A stretch of DNA of 64,000 nucleotides from Branchiostoma floridae (GCF_000003815.2 NC_049982.1:6608278-6672277); one strand, 5' to 3'. Counted from the stretch's first letter, positions 44,725-58,599 are shown. A program made the numbers and translations. The notes: generated by a model from the sequence alone, not told the origin.

Positions 44725-47700
44725 GTCCCTACTCCCTGTCACATTTGAGCGAGGCTCGGGTAATCGCCTGAGAATACATTATGATAAATGAGCCTCCCAT
44801 GACATGGCGCCACCTCTTGCACGCGGACAAGATAAGACAAAACGTTCCAAACAAAAGGGCAATCGTTCAATCAATTTTGATGTCTTAGTTGTGGGAATCT
44901 TTTGAACCATTAAATGGGCCTCAAGGACAGAATAAAAATGATCACAGATAAACCCAGCCCGAATACTACCTCAGGAGCCACAAGGTCAGAACTACTCGCT
45001 AGGTTAAAGAAGGCTACATTTACCAGCAATAGGGAATCGGGCGAAACTCGTCCGATTAGCAATCGGTATTCACTAAGTCGGTCTCCACTCGCCAGACATC
45101 TCAAAGATCTGCGACCTCGGTGCACAGCCAGCATCGGACGACTTCTAAAAATCGCCGAAGATCACTAAAAATCGCGGACTGATCGAGAAAACACAGGACG
45201 TATTATTACTGTCGAAAGTGTCATGTAGAGCTCGGAAACTCGTCACAAATGTGACGGGTTATTGAATGGCAGCGGAGTGCCCGGTTGTGTCCGCGTTCGC
45301 CGCTTTAATAGTTTTACCAAGTTTTACCAAGGAGGTAAAAAAAGGAACCTCATTGGTTTCACTATCACCAGGTCAATACAGTGGCATAATTCATGAACTC
45401 TAAAACTGCTCGCAAGAACAAGCCCATTTACCATTAGGTCCTTTCTTCCTAGCTTTATAATTATTATTAAGCCTTGTTGGGATCCCCCTATTCAGGTCCT
45501 CCTTACAGACTCACTAACGCCACCTAACAGTAAACACACCCTCGCCGCAGTGCCAAAGTCATTTGCCCTGAAGGAATACCTGAGCGCGATCGCCAGCCGG
45601 AGGTGTGTCCGAGCTAACGCAGGCCGCCAGGGGGTTTCAGGCTTCCATGGCTCAAGGATCCTCAAGGCATTATGCCCGCCGTTCTAGCGCTCTGGGTTGT
45701 AGTAGGCCCATATGGATAAGGGTAACTTCCCCAGAGCGCTAATTTATTGGCGGGCACACTGCCAACAGCCGTCGAAGAAATCGGAGCGTCCGTCCCGCGT
45801 TATGCTACGGTCACATTTCAAAACCGGCAGCTTTCGGAAACGGAAAGTACAGTATAAAAGATTCCCTGGGAGCCAGACAGGACCGGATAGCTAGCGAGTT
45901 TTGTTCGGGGACCCAAGGCAGTTAGCCCGCAGATCTTACATTAGTGCTATGGGGGAGTTTAAGTCCGAAGGAGTTATCGCTACCCTTTCCGGACGGGAGA
46001 AGGGCAGATGAACCTAATCGGGCTTAAACTCCCAGGGTGCTAATATAGGAGATCGGCGGGCCTGACTGTCTTGGGCTACCGAATAAACTGTCCTAGCTGC
46101 CCGATCCCGGCTGGCTCCCAGGGTATATAAAAGACAACAAAACACACAGAATGTAACGAAATTTTGAGGTTGGAGTATGGTATCCAGGCTATCCTTGGAC
46201 CTAATCGGGCTTATACTCCCCGGGGCGCTAATAGGAGCTCGGCGGGCCTGACTGTCTTGGGCTACCGATATAAATGTCCAAGCTGCCCGCCCCCGGATGG
46301 CTCCCAGGGTATGCATTCAGGGAAGGTGCGGCATGAAGATGGCGGCTGGCTAGACTCGACTTCAGGGTCAGCGGCACAATGCGAAATACAGGAGAATCAT
46401 AAAGCCTGTATCACAATTCAAGCGAACGCCGACTGAATTTGATCATGATCTTCTAGTGCTCGCCGAATTTCCACATAGCCCGAGCACCGGCTGTATTTTT
46501 CGCTGAAAATCTCAGGCCCCTTCACAAATTGGACGGGGCTCGGGCGACGTCTGTCCAACACTAATGATTATAAATTCGCCGTGAGATACTTTGGACATGG
46601 ACGAAGTGAGAATCGACTAACCCGGTAAAAAGCGAATACTTAGACCAACTTTAATTTCTAAGTTGTGGGAAATATGAAGGGCATGAATAAAAAAGTAATA
46701 ACATTACCAGGGAATTGCGATAGATCAATCCAAAATCTCATAAAAAGCTCAAAAATCGTCGCCGATGCCTCACTGAATTTAAAAGCAGCTTTCAGGGACC
46801 CGCGAACGTCGGCCAAACTGCTAAAAAATCGCCCTAGGCCAGCGTAATAATCGCCAGGACGCCAGTCTTTCTTCGGCCGAAAATGCCCATTTCGAGCTCA
46901 CCAACACGTCGGCCGAGCTCAATTCTTGATTTGTGACTGGTGGCCGCCCCATTATGTTGCATGAGCAGTCAAGAAATGGCAGAGGTAGAATAGCAGCGTG
47001 TAGGCTGACCACCTCTCCATGTACTGTACCTAGTGCAGCCAAGAAGTTACCGGTTATGTGTCTGGTGTAAGGTTGAAAACCCACTCTACTAGACTCTAGA
47101 CCTCTGGACCTATATATGCCTGTTGTAGTCGAGGCATTAACTTTGCGATGTGCAGCAAGGCGGATAAATACGTATACGCGCTTCTGGCGCGAGGCCCCGC
47201 CCCCCTAGCCACGGACAGCGGTATTTGCGTCAAGCAGACTAGATGTACATCTAGTGACTATATGGCCGACGATTGGACTCGGATGGATGGTTCGACCAGG
47301 CCCGAGTGCAGTCTTGACATTACTGGTCAGATGAAGTCCCACAGGTTCCTGGCGTCGTCAAGAAAATGGAAAATATGTGGGTGTGACGGCCCCTTATCGA
47401 CCCGGCCTGTTGCTTGCTTCCCCCCAAAAATACCGGTACAAGTACGATATTCATTCTATGGTTGGCGACGTCTGACTTGACCCGACTTGTGCCTGTAGCG
47501 GGCGAGATCCGGCCACGTCAATAGGATGTGCGGTGTGATCGAGGATGACGACTGGCTCGGCCGAGACCCACGTGCGGCCAAGAAAGCTTTGAATTTTGCG
47601 GCAGATTTTATATGTCGACGGCCAACACGCCCAGATCTGTTGCCAGTACGTACTTGCGGTGGGGAATGCATGACATAAAGTTAGCAGCGACTCAACCCAG

Positions 47701-49447
47701 TGTTGTTGGTTCGCGCCTCTGCCGAGAAATCAAGAAAGCACGGGTTGGATGTACAGTATATACCAGTAATGGCGGAATACTCGGCCCGATCTGTGCCTGG
47801 CGCATGGCGCGGATAAGATATGTCCTCTTTTAGACCACCTACGCTGTCAATAGGGAGAAGGTTTGCCAGGGGAATTTGGCCAGCACAGGGTAATGCATTT
47901 GCCCACGAAACTGCTCTCCTGACCAATTTTTCCCCATATCTTACCGAAGTCCACTATTCATACCTCCTTCGGAAAACCTGGTGGAGGCTAGCCAAGAATT
48001 CGCGGGAGTGATGTGCAACATACGCAACATGTGTCTTGTGTTGTCAAGAAATGGCAGGGACGGTGTTCGGTATGGGGTTCGTTTGTCAAATGTCTGTTAA
48101 ACCGTGATTTCGCAAAAAAAAAGTTGGGTAGGTGGTTTGGACGACGCGACCTCGACTACTGTTGGCATTGTCGCAGCCCAAACGAGGCAACCCATGAATT
48201 GTGCGACAAAAACTCAATGAAAGATTGACTGCCTATTCATTAACTTAAAACACGCGTACGTGCGATCGCTGTGACGGCATGCAGTGTTATAGATGGCGTG
48301 ATATTTATGTTCGCAAAATGTAAATCAACTTTGACGTCGGGGTATCGATATTGCGTTCTATGATCGTACCGACAGCTGCTCTTTTACACTTCGGGGACAG
48401 GTCGAATGCAACATGGAAAAACAAGAAAAATTGGCCGTAATAGGCGCTTTTATATTACAGCAGCTCGATAATGTACACTAAATGTCTAGGTAGAAATTTA
48501 AGACGAATAAAATGTTCACACCTTGTCCTACAGGGAAGACGTTTCGCCTCTCACGGTTGTCTTGATTTCTCGGGGCGCCTGACGATCGGATGGACTCGAT
48601 GTATCAACAGGTGTTCCTTCTCTTCTCTCCACCGGAACAGCCTGCACACGGCCGGTAGCGTCCCCTTTTTATAACATATCAGAAGAGTTGCGGTCAAAAT
48701 GGGCGGAGCAACTGAACGCCTAAAGACGTGTGTTTCTCTGATTGGCTTCGGCAAAAACTTTCTTTCTACTGCAAATGTATCTTTAGGTGTGCCTTTGGTG
48801 CATCCACCAATGTAGTTGCCGGTGAGTCAGAGGTATTCAAAGGCAATGATCCGTATACAGCCAAGGATAATAGTAGCTAAGGTGTGACGCTAGCTGGAGG
48901 AATTGCATCATCCTGATCAAATTATACCACCAGGCACACCTGTGCCGAAACTTCTAGAATCATCTTTGACAAAACTTAAGACCATTGTCGGGAAATTGTG
49001 AAGGAAAGGTGGTGTTGAGAAACTCTATCGATCATTTGTGAACTCAAAACATACATTTGTTAGACTCGTAGCAAAATTGTCGCTTCCTTACATCTTTAAT
49101 CGTACATGCAGAAAAAGGAAGAAAATTACTTACTGTATATTATCAATATTTACGAATCATAGATACCACCGTGTTCTAAGAATTTCCTTCAAATATTCAT
49201 CATCTTGAATAAAAGACTTCCCATAGTTTGTCACCATGGATCATACATATAAAGAAGTTTATTTGCAAGTTCGTGGCCGAGGGCTAATTGTAAGTACATG
49301 ATATACACATAGTGACAATGGACAGTCATAAACAATATTCTAATCTGATACTAGTGTTGGCTATTTCTAAACAGGTTGGGTTTGACTTCTTTTTTGGAAG
49401 CAGAGGGAGACGAAAGGCCCCACATATGCACACACTTACTTGCGCTC
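44725..49447. other. No gene recognised
   Basis: Apart from the 46-kb duplication I see only short unsupported frames on both strands; the stretch is moderately GC-rich with scattered GGCCGA motifs and no exon set with matching splice sites. Confidence 0.4.
46014..46316. repeat. Tandem duplication, unit about 185 bp
   Basis: Two copies of CCTAATCGGGCTTA-ACTCCC ... GGCGGGCCTGACTGTCTTGGGCTACCGA ... GGCTCCCAGGGTAT, at about 46013 and 46198. Confidence 0.7.
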
Positions 49448-50170
49448 ACGCCCCTTATACACGTACATTTCACTACTGACGCTGTAAACACCTATTGTAC
49501 CTTTGTTTCTTTGTTCCCTTAATGTCACAGACAGGATGGCGCGATTCATACTCCATTACGTCCAATTACTGATAAAATTACAGTTCATCACTTTTCTATT
49601 GTCAGGTCATCTCTATGCATATCTTTACCACTTCGGTGCTATCAAGCTCAGGAGGTGTCATGTGAAATGACCCTGGAAAGACCTGGAATACCTTTGTTAA
49701 TCTAGTACTGAATTTAAATCAATATTAACTATTAACATGATTCTGTTTGGATGAAAATGGTCAACACAAACCAATGTCAGGAGGAAGCAGCCAGTAGGTC
49801 GTTAACTTTGACAAAGAAATCAAGCAAATGTTCACATCTTGATACTTCGAAAGCCTAGCTTTGGTATTTTAGCCTTCAGGCCTTCACCCACGTACTGCAC
49901 GAAAATCCGACAACAATCTATCATTGATGTGTCTGAAATGTCACTGACATGTGGATGTTGAACTTTTATCTGAAGCTGTCCTCGCTTCCCTGTGACAAAA
50001 GCTTCCCCAAAACTCTGACAAGATAGTGACGACTCTGAATGACGGCTCAGGATTATACCCATCTTTGCAAGGGCAAAGTCTCGTAACATTCCAATTCAAA
50101 TATCCTGCGTATATCTTGAGCAGCAAAGCGTCCGTAAATATGCTAAAATTCTGACCAGCCTGTAACTGAT
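49448..50170. repeat. Diverged duplicate, copy 1
   Basis: Shares ACGCCCCTTATA, GACGC.GTAAACACCTATTG, a GACAGGATGGCGCGATTCAT stretch, the TCAGGAGGAAGCAG region and GCTAAAATTCTGA with 50994-51794. Confidence 0.7.
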
Positions 50171-50993
50171 TCATCATTGCCTGGCCCGCAACTAAATCTG
50201 TTTATTCATTATTTGCTTACTTATTCACTTTTGTTTTATTTAGCCAGGAAGGCCCATCTCAGTGAAAGCGGTGTAAGGTTGGCCCCAATAGCAGCATGCC
50301 CTGGAACTGCAGGGGCATCTTGGTCACATTTTCCCCACCAACATCTGCTTGGTTAGTATTTCTCATGCCCGGCAAGGTTCTATTGCCGATCACCGATACA
50401 TCATTTCACAATTTATCTATGTAATCTTACGATGTTAGGGACGAGTCAACCCAGACGCCGAAATGTCTAACAGGCTGAAGACAACTTTCAAACATGTGAC
50501 AGAAATAGTTGCTGTCAGTTTATTTTCCTGCACGCAGCATGTTCCTAGTGCTAGCCAAAAATCATGGTCTTACACTTGTTCACAGTTTTATAAAATGTTT
50601 ATTTGATTCCAGACATATTTCGACGATCAATATAATCCTGGAAGATGTCAACAAACCACACGACCTCGCTATAATATCAGACATCGCGACGCACAAGAGG
50701 TAACAGAAAGGCTTGATATGATGTCAGGGACCACCGGTCTCATACTGAAAAAAATTAATAGACTCAACCACCACGGGAGAATAACACAAACAACAACCTA
50801 ACCATATGATAAATAGGAACCACTGACGTTCTAGTTAAGCTACCCTCCTGAAAGTATAACTTTCTCGTTCTCTTATTTGTGTGTCTAGAAAGCAACCATA
50901 CGTTGGGAATTTTCATATTTCATCGTAAGTCATAAACATTACCAAAACATGAATATGTTTGAAATTTGGTTTCTACCAAAGTTCCCTACCTAT

Positions 50994-51794
50994 CACGCCC
51001 CTTATAATTAACATTTGTCACGTAGTTTTCACCGGTGACGCCGTAAACACCTATTGTAGAGATACTCCTTTTGTTCTTAATGTCACAGACAGGATGGCGC
51101 GATTCATACCTCATTACGTCCAATTACTGATAAAAATCACAGTTCATCACTTTTCTATCACCAGGTCATCTCCATTTAACTCTTCACGATTTCTGTGCTA
51201 GCAAGTTTAGGATCTTGTCAAGCGAAATGACCTTTGAATGATTTGGAATACCTCTGTTTGAATATAGACCAATATCAATTATCATCATGGTTCTGTATGA
51301 GAGGGATCTACACAAACCAATGTCAGGAGGAAGCAGTTGGTTGTTAGCTTTCACAACGCAACAAAGTAGATGTTTACATCTTGATACTCGGAACATCAAA
51401 GCCTTCACTTTGGTATTTCAGCCTTCAGGCCATAACCCGCATACTACCCGAGAATCCGACAACAATTCATCATTGATGTCAGTAAAACGTGCGAACATGT
51501 GGAGGTTAATTTATCATCTGAGTTTCATCTGAAGCTGTTTTTACTTCTTCTTTAGCTTCTGCGACCACGTATTCCTGTAGCCCGATTCTCAAGAGATAGT
51601 GGTTACATTAGGCACGACGTTCATCCGTCCATCTTTAGACAAGGGCCTTCTGAATTGCAGCCCAAGATTATACCCACATTTGCAAGGGCAAAACCTTGCA
51701 TTGTCCGAATTAAACTATCCTACGTAAGCGTAACTGACCTTAGGCAGCGAAACGCGGGTAAATGTGCTAAAATTCTGAACAATTTGTAACCGCA
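50994..51794. repeat. Diverged duplicate, copy 2
   Basis: Second copy, roughly 1.55-1.62 kb downstream of the first; no conserved reading frame across the pair. Confidence 0.7.
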
Positions 51795-52329
51795 GCTTCC
51801 TTAATGCTCTACCAGAAAGTAGAGGTAACTAATGATAAAAAACATTCCAATTGTTGAGCGCTATGCTATAATGATGAATTGAATGCCAATCTTGCATACT
51901 TAGAGACATAAGTAGCCTATTACAAGGGGTAAATGGATGAATGAATGTATGAGTGAATGAGTGAGTGAATTTAGGGCCTTTGTTGGAGCCTTTGCGGCTA
52001 TGCATAGAACACGTAGGGCTATTAACTATTGCAGAAATGTTTTTGTGCTCTTATCTTCGTTTTTGTGCTCAGAACAAGTTCTAGTGCCTGAATCGTACTG
52101 TTCTGTCACGTCCAAGACTGTAATGTTCATGATTTCGTTTACCGAACGCAGTAGTTATTGTTGCTTGATTCGTCAGAAACATACCTATGAACATTATTGA
52201 TGATCTCCCTCGAAGTGGTCCACTGCGCATATCACATCTGGTCATGGTCGGTTCTTGATTCCGTTGCCATTGCAGGTGCTTGATTTCGAATGCACACCTC
52301 CAGACCTGGAAAAAATGGCAGACTGTTTG

Positions 52330-52560
52330 TTTATTGCCGCTTGGATACAGACCTCGTTTATCTTTGGTGTAGACTGTTACCATCTGATAACGTCTCGACC
52401 TGGTAAGAAACGAAGACATTACAATTGTCATCTGACTTTCTCCATCTTACTATAGATGGATGAATAGCGTTGCCGTTGGAATACATTCCTCGTTCATCTT
52501 TGGTGTAAACTGTTGCCATTTGATGTCGTCTCGACCTGAGAACAAAGGAAACAGACAATG
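52330..52560. repeat. Short tandem duplication
   Basis: Two copies of CCTCGTT.ATCTTTGGTGTA.ACTGTT.CCAT.TGAT with CGTCTCGACCTG, about 125 bp apart. Confidence 0.55.
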
Positions 52561-53246
52561 TCAGTTATTTCATCAGTAAATAAATAAGTGTGACATCTTA
52601 TCACAGCCAGACGGACGTGATTGAGGTGATGGTATCAGCTGTATCCCAAACTTACAACTCTCAGAGATGGTGGTGGTGAAAGACGTTTGCCCAGCATAGT
52701 TTAAGGCATATATTTGTTAGACCAGTACCAAATGATGACGTTCTTGTTATTTTCAAACGTACCTTAAGACAGTAGATATAATAACATAAAATTTGAATAT
52801 GATATCCAACACCATGATCATCGGCCTCAGAATGAACGTGGGAATTTGAAGTACTTCGGGAGAATAAAACAAACAACAAACCCATCATTATAAATAGTAA
52901 ACCACAGTAACCACGAGCGTTCCAGCTCACCGTTCCGAAAAAGGATTTCAACCTCTTGTTTTGTGGCATAAGTTCAACTTTAGGATGGATTAATATAGAT
53001 TATACGCCATATCGTAAGTCATAAACGTAAATAGTAACAATAACGGTAACTGACTAGATGAACGTTTCTCGTCACCCAGGCCAGGTTTTCAGATTCAGCT
53101 TTATTATTGCTTACTTAAAAACAGCATACGGCATGGAAAACCTCGTACCATAGCAATTTTGAATTCCGCTCAGCAATATGTAAATTACGAATTAGTTCGT
53201 AACCCGTCAGTAATAGAGAAAGGAAGATATCAAAAGCCATCTGCCC

Positions 53247-53429
53247 ATGAAAGAATTTGTAAGCATACACAACGAATGCAATGGAAAATTAAACACATTT
53301 CATCTCAGTGAATGTCCCCGCCGATTTGATGCTGAAAGAAACACACTATTCGAAACAGTGTCCGAAATCATACCAAACTTTTCATTGTTAAAAACACACA
53401 CGCAAAAGACACACTTTCTGCTAAGATAA
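53247..53429 (+). pseudogene. LINE reverse-transcriptase C-terminal fragment, damaged
   Basis: Reads ... FHLSECPRRFDAERNTLFET and VSEIIPNFSLL, the H-x-L-x-x-C / F-D-A-E-R pattern of the cysteine-histidine end of non-LTR retrotransposon ORF2. Upstream cysteines and the polymerase domain are absent. Confidence 0.5.
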
Positions 53430-53525
53430 CATGACAACACAAAGCTTTAAAACACTTAACTGTTATACCAAGATCAAGATGTTAACACGCGTACGGCAAA
53501 AGTAACAATCATTACTGACTGAATT

Positions 53526-53822
53526 TCTAAAGAACTTCACCGCCCATCACATTACAATATAGCCCCTGACCAAAGGTTCTGCCCTTTCTGTCCAAAGCAT
53601 ATTGAAGATGAATTTCACTTCTTAATGGAATGTTCTAGATACGCTATTTTACGTAATGAATTATTCACATTTCTCGAATCCAGTACAGCAGATTTCAAGA
53701 GACTCGATGTTACAGACAGATTTGTATATATCTTTAGATGCCACAAATCCCATAATGCAAAGATAGGCAAATATATCAAAGACTGCTTTGCTATTAGAAA
53801 AAATAATGAAAAAAATGATTAG
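53526..53822 (+). pseudogene. LINE ORF2 C-terminal fragment
   Basis: Reads KELHRPSHYNIAPDQRFCPF then CPKHIEDEFHFLMECSRYAI and LRNELF..., ending NNEKND and TAG. The C-x2-C ... H-x4-C knuckle with EDEFHFLMEC is typical of the C-terminal end of CR1/L2/RTE-like ORF2 proteins. A TGA lies just upstream in frame, so only the last 97 or so codons remain. Confidence 0.7.
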
Positions 53823-53988
53823 CCCAACTCCATTGTTATCTTATATCAAAGACTTGTGTTAGCCCTCATTATGTTGTTTAGGATGTTAAGACTTATTCTT
53901 TATACCTATCTTTGTACTTTGTGTAATATTCGTTGCCATACTTTGTACCATGTGCAAATGTCGTGCAATAAAAAAAGTTCATTCATTA
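53823..53988 (+). mobile_element. LINE 3' tail
   Basis: Follows the ORF2 stop and ends CGTGCAATAAAAAAAGTTCATTCATT, i.e. a polyadenylation-like signal and a short ATTC-type tail as in CR1/L2 relatives. Confidence 0.6.
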
Positions 53989-54389
53989 CTGGAGGAATCA
54001 AAATGTAAAAAAATGAACCATCAGTTCGCAGACATTGCTATAGACCAGTGTCAGAATCCAAGGTGTAAATCAAGTCTGGAAAGTGCTTCGGGAGGTTGAG
54101 TTAAGCTGTACCTTTTTTTTTTTTTTTTATTTACTAAAGTTTGGTTTATGAGTAGGTGCATGAGTGCACGATGTTACTATACAATGTATAGGATTTAATC
54201 CTCAAATGCTAAAAATTACAGTGCAACTTTGATCCAGAATGAAATCTACCAACACAGATGAGATTTGAAGTTAATGATTTTTTGTACTCTCAGTTACCAC
54301 ACGGGCGTTGAAGTATTTTTTATGATGACGTCATGGAAAAATACTGGTTTTACACAGCCGGAGGGTTTGCTTGGCGCCACGCCTCCACC

Positions 54390-54515
54390 ACGAATGAATG
54401 AATGAATGAATGAATGGGTGGGTGGGTGAAAAAATACATAAATGAATGACTGAATGAATGAATGAGTGATCAAAAGAATGAAGGAACAAACGAATGAACG
54501 AATGAATGAACTAGA
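54390..54515. repeat. (GAAT)n microsatellite
   Basis: Runs of GAATGAATGAATGAATG with GGGTGGGTGG interruptions. Confidence 0.85.
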
Positions 54516-55187
54516 AAGGTAACATTTGCAAGCAAATACAGAATGTTTACCTTCACATGGTCTAGCCTAACATTTCTACTTGGATTGGAAATTGGGGAGA
54601 GAGCCATGGACAAAATTGGTTTCCTTCAACGATATGTAATCAAATGTTTAAAAAAAGCTTTGAAATCTATCAGGCCACAGCAAGTAAATTTTATGGATGA
54701 CATCCTCTGCAGATTGCAAAAATAGTGCGATAGGACGAAAAAAAACAAGATGGGTGAAAAAAAAGTTGGCTACATTTTCAAAAATAGGCACCATAAAGTT
54801 GTGATGACTGTTGTAAAAAGAAATAAAGGGACAAAACATGGTATCAGAGCCAAGAAGGCATTCATTCCTGTATTTAAGACATGTACTGGTGTAGTAAAAG
54901 TGACACTAGTGTGGTAGACTGGCATCACCAACAAAGTTGGTAGCCACACTCATAGCTTCCATATTGGTTTCACTTTTACAACTATCCAATAAGTTTCATT
55001 TCTACAACTACAGTCTCGGGTACCTTGGAAGTGTCCCTTCTACAAGTACAACTATAAGGCTACAACACATTTGCTCTTCTTGGTATTTTATCGTCATGTT
55101 GACCATCCCTGCAGAAGGAAAAAATTCTTTTTTTCCTTAAATCAGGCGAAAATTAATGCGCACGCTGATGTCATCCATAAAATGTAC

Positions 55188-56113
55188 NNNNNNNNNNNNN
55201 NNNNNNNNNNNNNNNNNNNNNNNNNNNNNNNNNNNNNNNNNNNNNNNNNNNNNNNNNNNNNNNNNNNNNNNNNNNNNNNNNNNNNNNNNNNNNNNNNNNN
55301 NNNNNNNNNNNNNNNNNNNNNNNNNNNNNNNNNNNNNNNNNNNNNNNNNNNNNNNNNNNNNNNNNNNNNNNNNNNNNNNNNNNNNNNNNNNNNNNNNNNN
55401 NNNNNNNNNNNNNNNNNNNNNNNNNNNNNNNNNNNNNNNNNNNNNNNNNNNNNNNNNNNNNNNNNNNNNNNNNNNNNNNNNNNNNNNNNNNNNNNNNNNN
55501 NNNNNNNNNNNNNNNNNNNNNNNNNNNNNNNNNNNNNNNNNNNNNNNNNNNNNNNNNNNNNNNNNNNNNNNNNNNNNNNNNNNNNNNNNNNNNNNNNNNN
55601 NNNNNNNNNNNNNNNNNNNNNNNNNNNNNNNNNNNNNNNNNNNNNNNNNNNNNNNNNNNNNNNNNNNNNNNNNNNNNNNNNNNNNNNNNNNNNNNNNNNN
55701 NNNNNNNNNNNNNNNNNNNNNNNNNNNNNNNNNNNNNNNNNNNNNNNNNNNNNNNNNNNNNNNNNNNNNNNNNNNNNNNNNNNNNNNNNNNNNNNNNNNN
55801 NNNNNNNNNNNNNNNNNNNNNNNNNNNNNNNNNNNNNNNNNNNNNNNNNNNNNNNNNNNNNNNNNNNNNNNNNNNNNNNNNNNNNNNNNNNNNNNNNNNN
55901 NNNNNNNNNNNNNNNNNNNNNNNNNNNNNNNNNNNNNNNNNNNNNNNNNNNNNNNNNNNNNNNNNNNNNNNNNNNNNNNNNNNNNNNNNNNNNNNNNNNN
56001 NNNNNNNNNNNNNNNNNNNNNNNNNNNNNNNNNNNNNNNNNNNNNNNNNNNNNNNNNNNNNNNNNNNNNNNNNNNNNNNNNNNNNNNNNNNNNNNNNNNN
56101 NNNNNNNNNNNNN
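55188..56113. other. Assembly gap (926 N)
   Basis: Unresolved sequence; apparent open frames across it are meaningless. Confidence 0.95.
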
Positions 56114-56758
56114 AAACATGTCTGTATGAAACCTTAGATTCCCAGGACGTTCGCAACTTGATTGACAGGCAGCGGTTCGATCTGAGAATATGTAAATCAC
56201 TGAATGCATCATAACACGAACATCATTGAAAGTAATTTCTCCTTGCCTGTCCAAAACAAACCGGGTAAAACACTAGCAACTTAAGCGGAGTAAAAAAACA
56301 AATATGGTTCAAAGTATATCATGACTTTGCACTGAACTGACTGGAATAACAAGGCATTTGCCGCGTACTTTGAGATCAAATGCGGTGCCGATCAGACGGC
56401 AAAGGTCATCATATTTAGTTTCCGGTGTTGCCATGGGCGGGAATTTTGTTCGTTGTTGTGACAAAGATGTAGAATTTTGCGCGTTCATACTCCGGAGCCT
56501 TTGGCATGAAATGAAGTTTTTACTGTCATTGAGGTACGAAGTAACAGATCGTGAACGTTGGCATGGCTTCACCGACCTTGGAATGCAACAAGCGGCGTAA
56601 ACAGTCCCATTTTGTGCTTGTGCTGTGAAAGGCCACGAACTTGTAAACTCTCCCGACGCGTATAAAGCTGTATGTAGGTGAAATGTACTTAACCGTGACT
56701 CCGTTTCGTGCTTCACTTGTGAATCGGGATCAACCCAGCGCTGTGGTAACGTTACTGC

Positions 56759-56843
56759 ATGATGAACATGGTGAACGGAAATCATGACGACGTACGATGG
56801 GGATGGAGGGCGTTCCACGTTGCGGTTTATCTTGCTTGTTCAG
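56759..56843 (+). CDS. Possible first coding exon
   Basis: ATG-ATG-AAC-ATG-GTG start, reading MMNMVNGNHDDVRWGWRAFH then VAVYLACS, ending G|GTCAGT (phase 1). The C-terminal half is mildly hydrophobic and could be a weak signal peptide. No partner exon was found before 58 kb. The other strand also has a long open frame here (56309-56818), which I could not support. Confidence 0.2.
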
Positions 56844-57315
56844 GTCAGTTTATTTGCGAAATAAAATCCTCAAGTCCCTCGTTTGTGTTTTGCATACCTA
56901 ATATGTCTCAAATGTAAATCTGTCAGTTTGGATGACGATCTTCGTGCGTAAAAGCCGCCAATACGCAGTGACCTTGCGTGTAACGCAGAGCATGTTTTTG
57001 TGCACAATTTTTCTTGTTTACTCAAAATTTGGTTAACTATACACCAGTCCGTATTCTCTCTGTCGACGGTATGCGTTTGTTTACAAATTAGTGCGTGAGC
57101 ATGCAACCTTGTAAAAACAGTTGAATCAAAAGACTAGTGCTGGCATACAATGTATGAAACCGTGCGTGTTGTCGACTTGACGTAACTCGATCGAATACAA
57201 CATAGAATCATATCAATGTTTGGATAGCTTAGAGATAAGGTACAACTGGCTCGTTCAGGTTACTGAACTTAAACAAAATCAAAAATAATATTCCCAACAG
57301 ACACTTAATCTTGAC

Positions 57316-57678
57316 TTGATATATATTCATACAATTAGTGACCTACCTCTCCACACATTTCGATACTTTTGGGGTATTATATTTCCTTCTGCTGGCGCGG
57401 CGGCTTGTTCGATAGCTGCGGCGGTCGTTGACCTCGTTTCGAACAACGTTCCAAGATTCCAGAGGTGTTCTAAAGTTCGATTTTGTGTTAAAATTGCTAT
57501 TTTTTTCACCCTTTTTTGCTCCATAAAATCATTATTTTGGGTCTATGTGGGCCCGAATGACCACGGTGCAGTGCCTTATGTACAGGCCTACCAGATGACT
57601 GTAGCTTTCAAGTTAATCGAAGCTCTACTTTCGGAGATATTCAGGTTTTTGAGGTGTGCGGAAAAAAAGAACGTCTGA
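57316..57678 (+). CDS. Unrecognised 120-codon frame, doubtful
   Basis: A hydrophobic open frame (IIFPSAGAAACSIAAAVVDL, later IAIFFTLFCSIKSLFWVYVG). There is no known family motif and no conserved splice context; it may be chance or part of an unrecognised repeat. Confidence 0.1.
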   Translation: MIYIHTISDLPLHTFRYFWGIIFPSAGAAACSIAAAVVDLVSNNVPRFQRCSKVRFCVKIAIFFTLFCSIKSLFWVYVGPNDHGAVPYVQAYQMTVAFKLIEALLSEIFRFLRCAEKKNV

Positions 57679-57784
57679 GCAAAAACAATATGTGTACCTT
57701 CTGTGAAGGTAAACATAATTAATTAATTAATGAATTAATGAACGTGAATGCATAAATACCGTGAATGCATTTATCTAAGCTAAA

Positions 57785-57815
57785 TAGCCATATATATATG
57801 TATATATATATCTAT
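57785..57815. repeat. (TA)n microsatellite
   Basis: TATATATATGTATATATATA. Confidence 0.85.
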
Positions 57816-58599
57816 TGTATTCAAGTCAGCGCACAGGAAAGTTCGCGGTCTGTCTCCTCCATAATTAACCTAACATTTAGACGGTTCACACGGTACAGTC
57901 ATATAAGAGCTTCGATACTAGTTACACCTGGAGTTAGATATGCAGCGCTCACTCCTACATCTCGTGACTAATACTTTGATAGTCAAATGCAAACACATGC
58001 GGAATATGTTATTGCTTGATTGAAGCAGCAAATGCCAAACGCAAACGACCCTGGGCGCACCTGGCATCTATCACCTTGATTAATTAGACCCTATTCTTCG
58101 CACAGTGACACCTCTTTTCGACAACACGCCCACCGTCACCTTTCCACCTTGCAGACTTAAGTCAGTCTTTTGTCTGTGTGCACTAGACAGAAGCGATCGG
58201 CTAATCATGGTTGGTAGAAAAGTGCCGTAGTCAAAGATGTCACATCAAATCAACTCATATGATTCTATCTCTGTTCAAACGATTCAAAACCTCACGTTCT
58301 GCTGCAGTACCAAGGCAAGCCGACTGAAGGCCTATAATCGACCTTGACCTCTCTCCTATCGGTACCCACATACATTCATTAAAATTCACCCAGACTTTCT
58401 CAAGTTATGTTTGTTACAAATATGACTACAAATATCCGAAAGCACAAACACCCACACGCACCGCGTGCGCCAAAAAAAAAAAACCATGAAGATCAATACA
58501 TTATATATAGATTATACAATTTTTATTGCACAGTTTGTATCTAAATTTAGATTTGCTACAAAATAAATCTAAGTCACTTGAAAGTTGGAAGATCTGAAG

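Noticed and set aside
55071-56254. Long open frames of more than 330 codons
   Set aside because: Almost entirely N; an effect of the gap.
56309-56818. 169-codon minus-strand frame
   Set aside because: Low-complexity, histidine- and serine-rich, no domain, and overlaps a competing plus-strand candidate exon.
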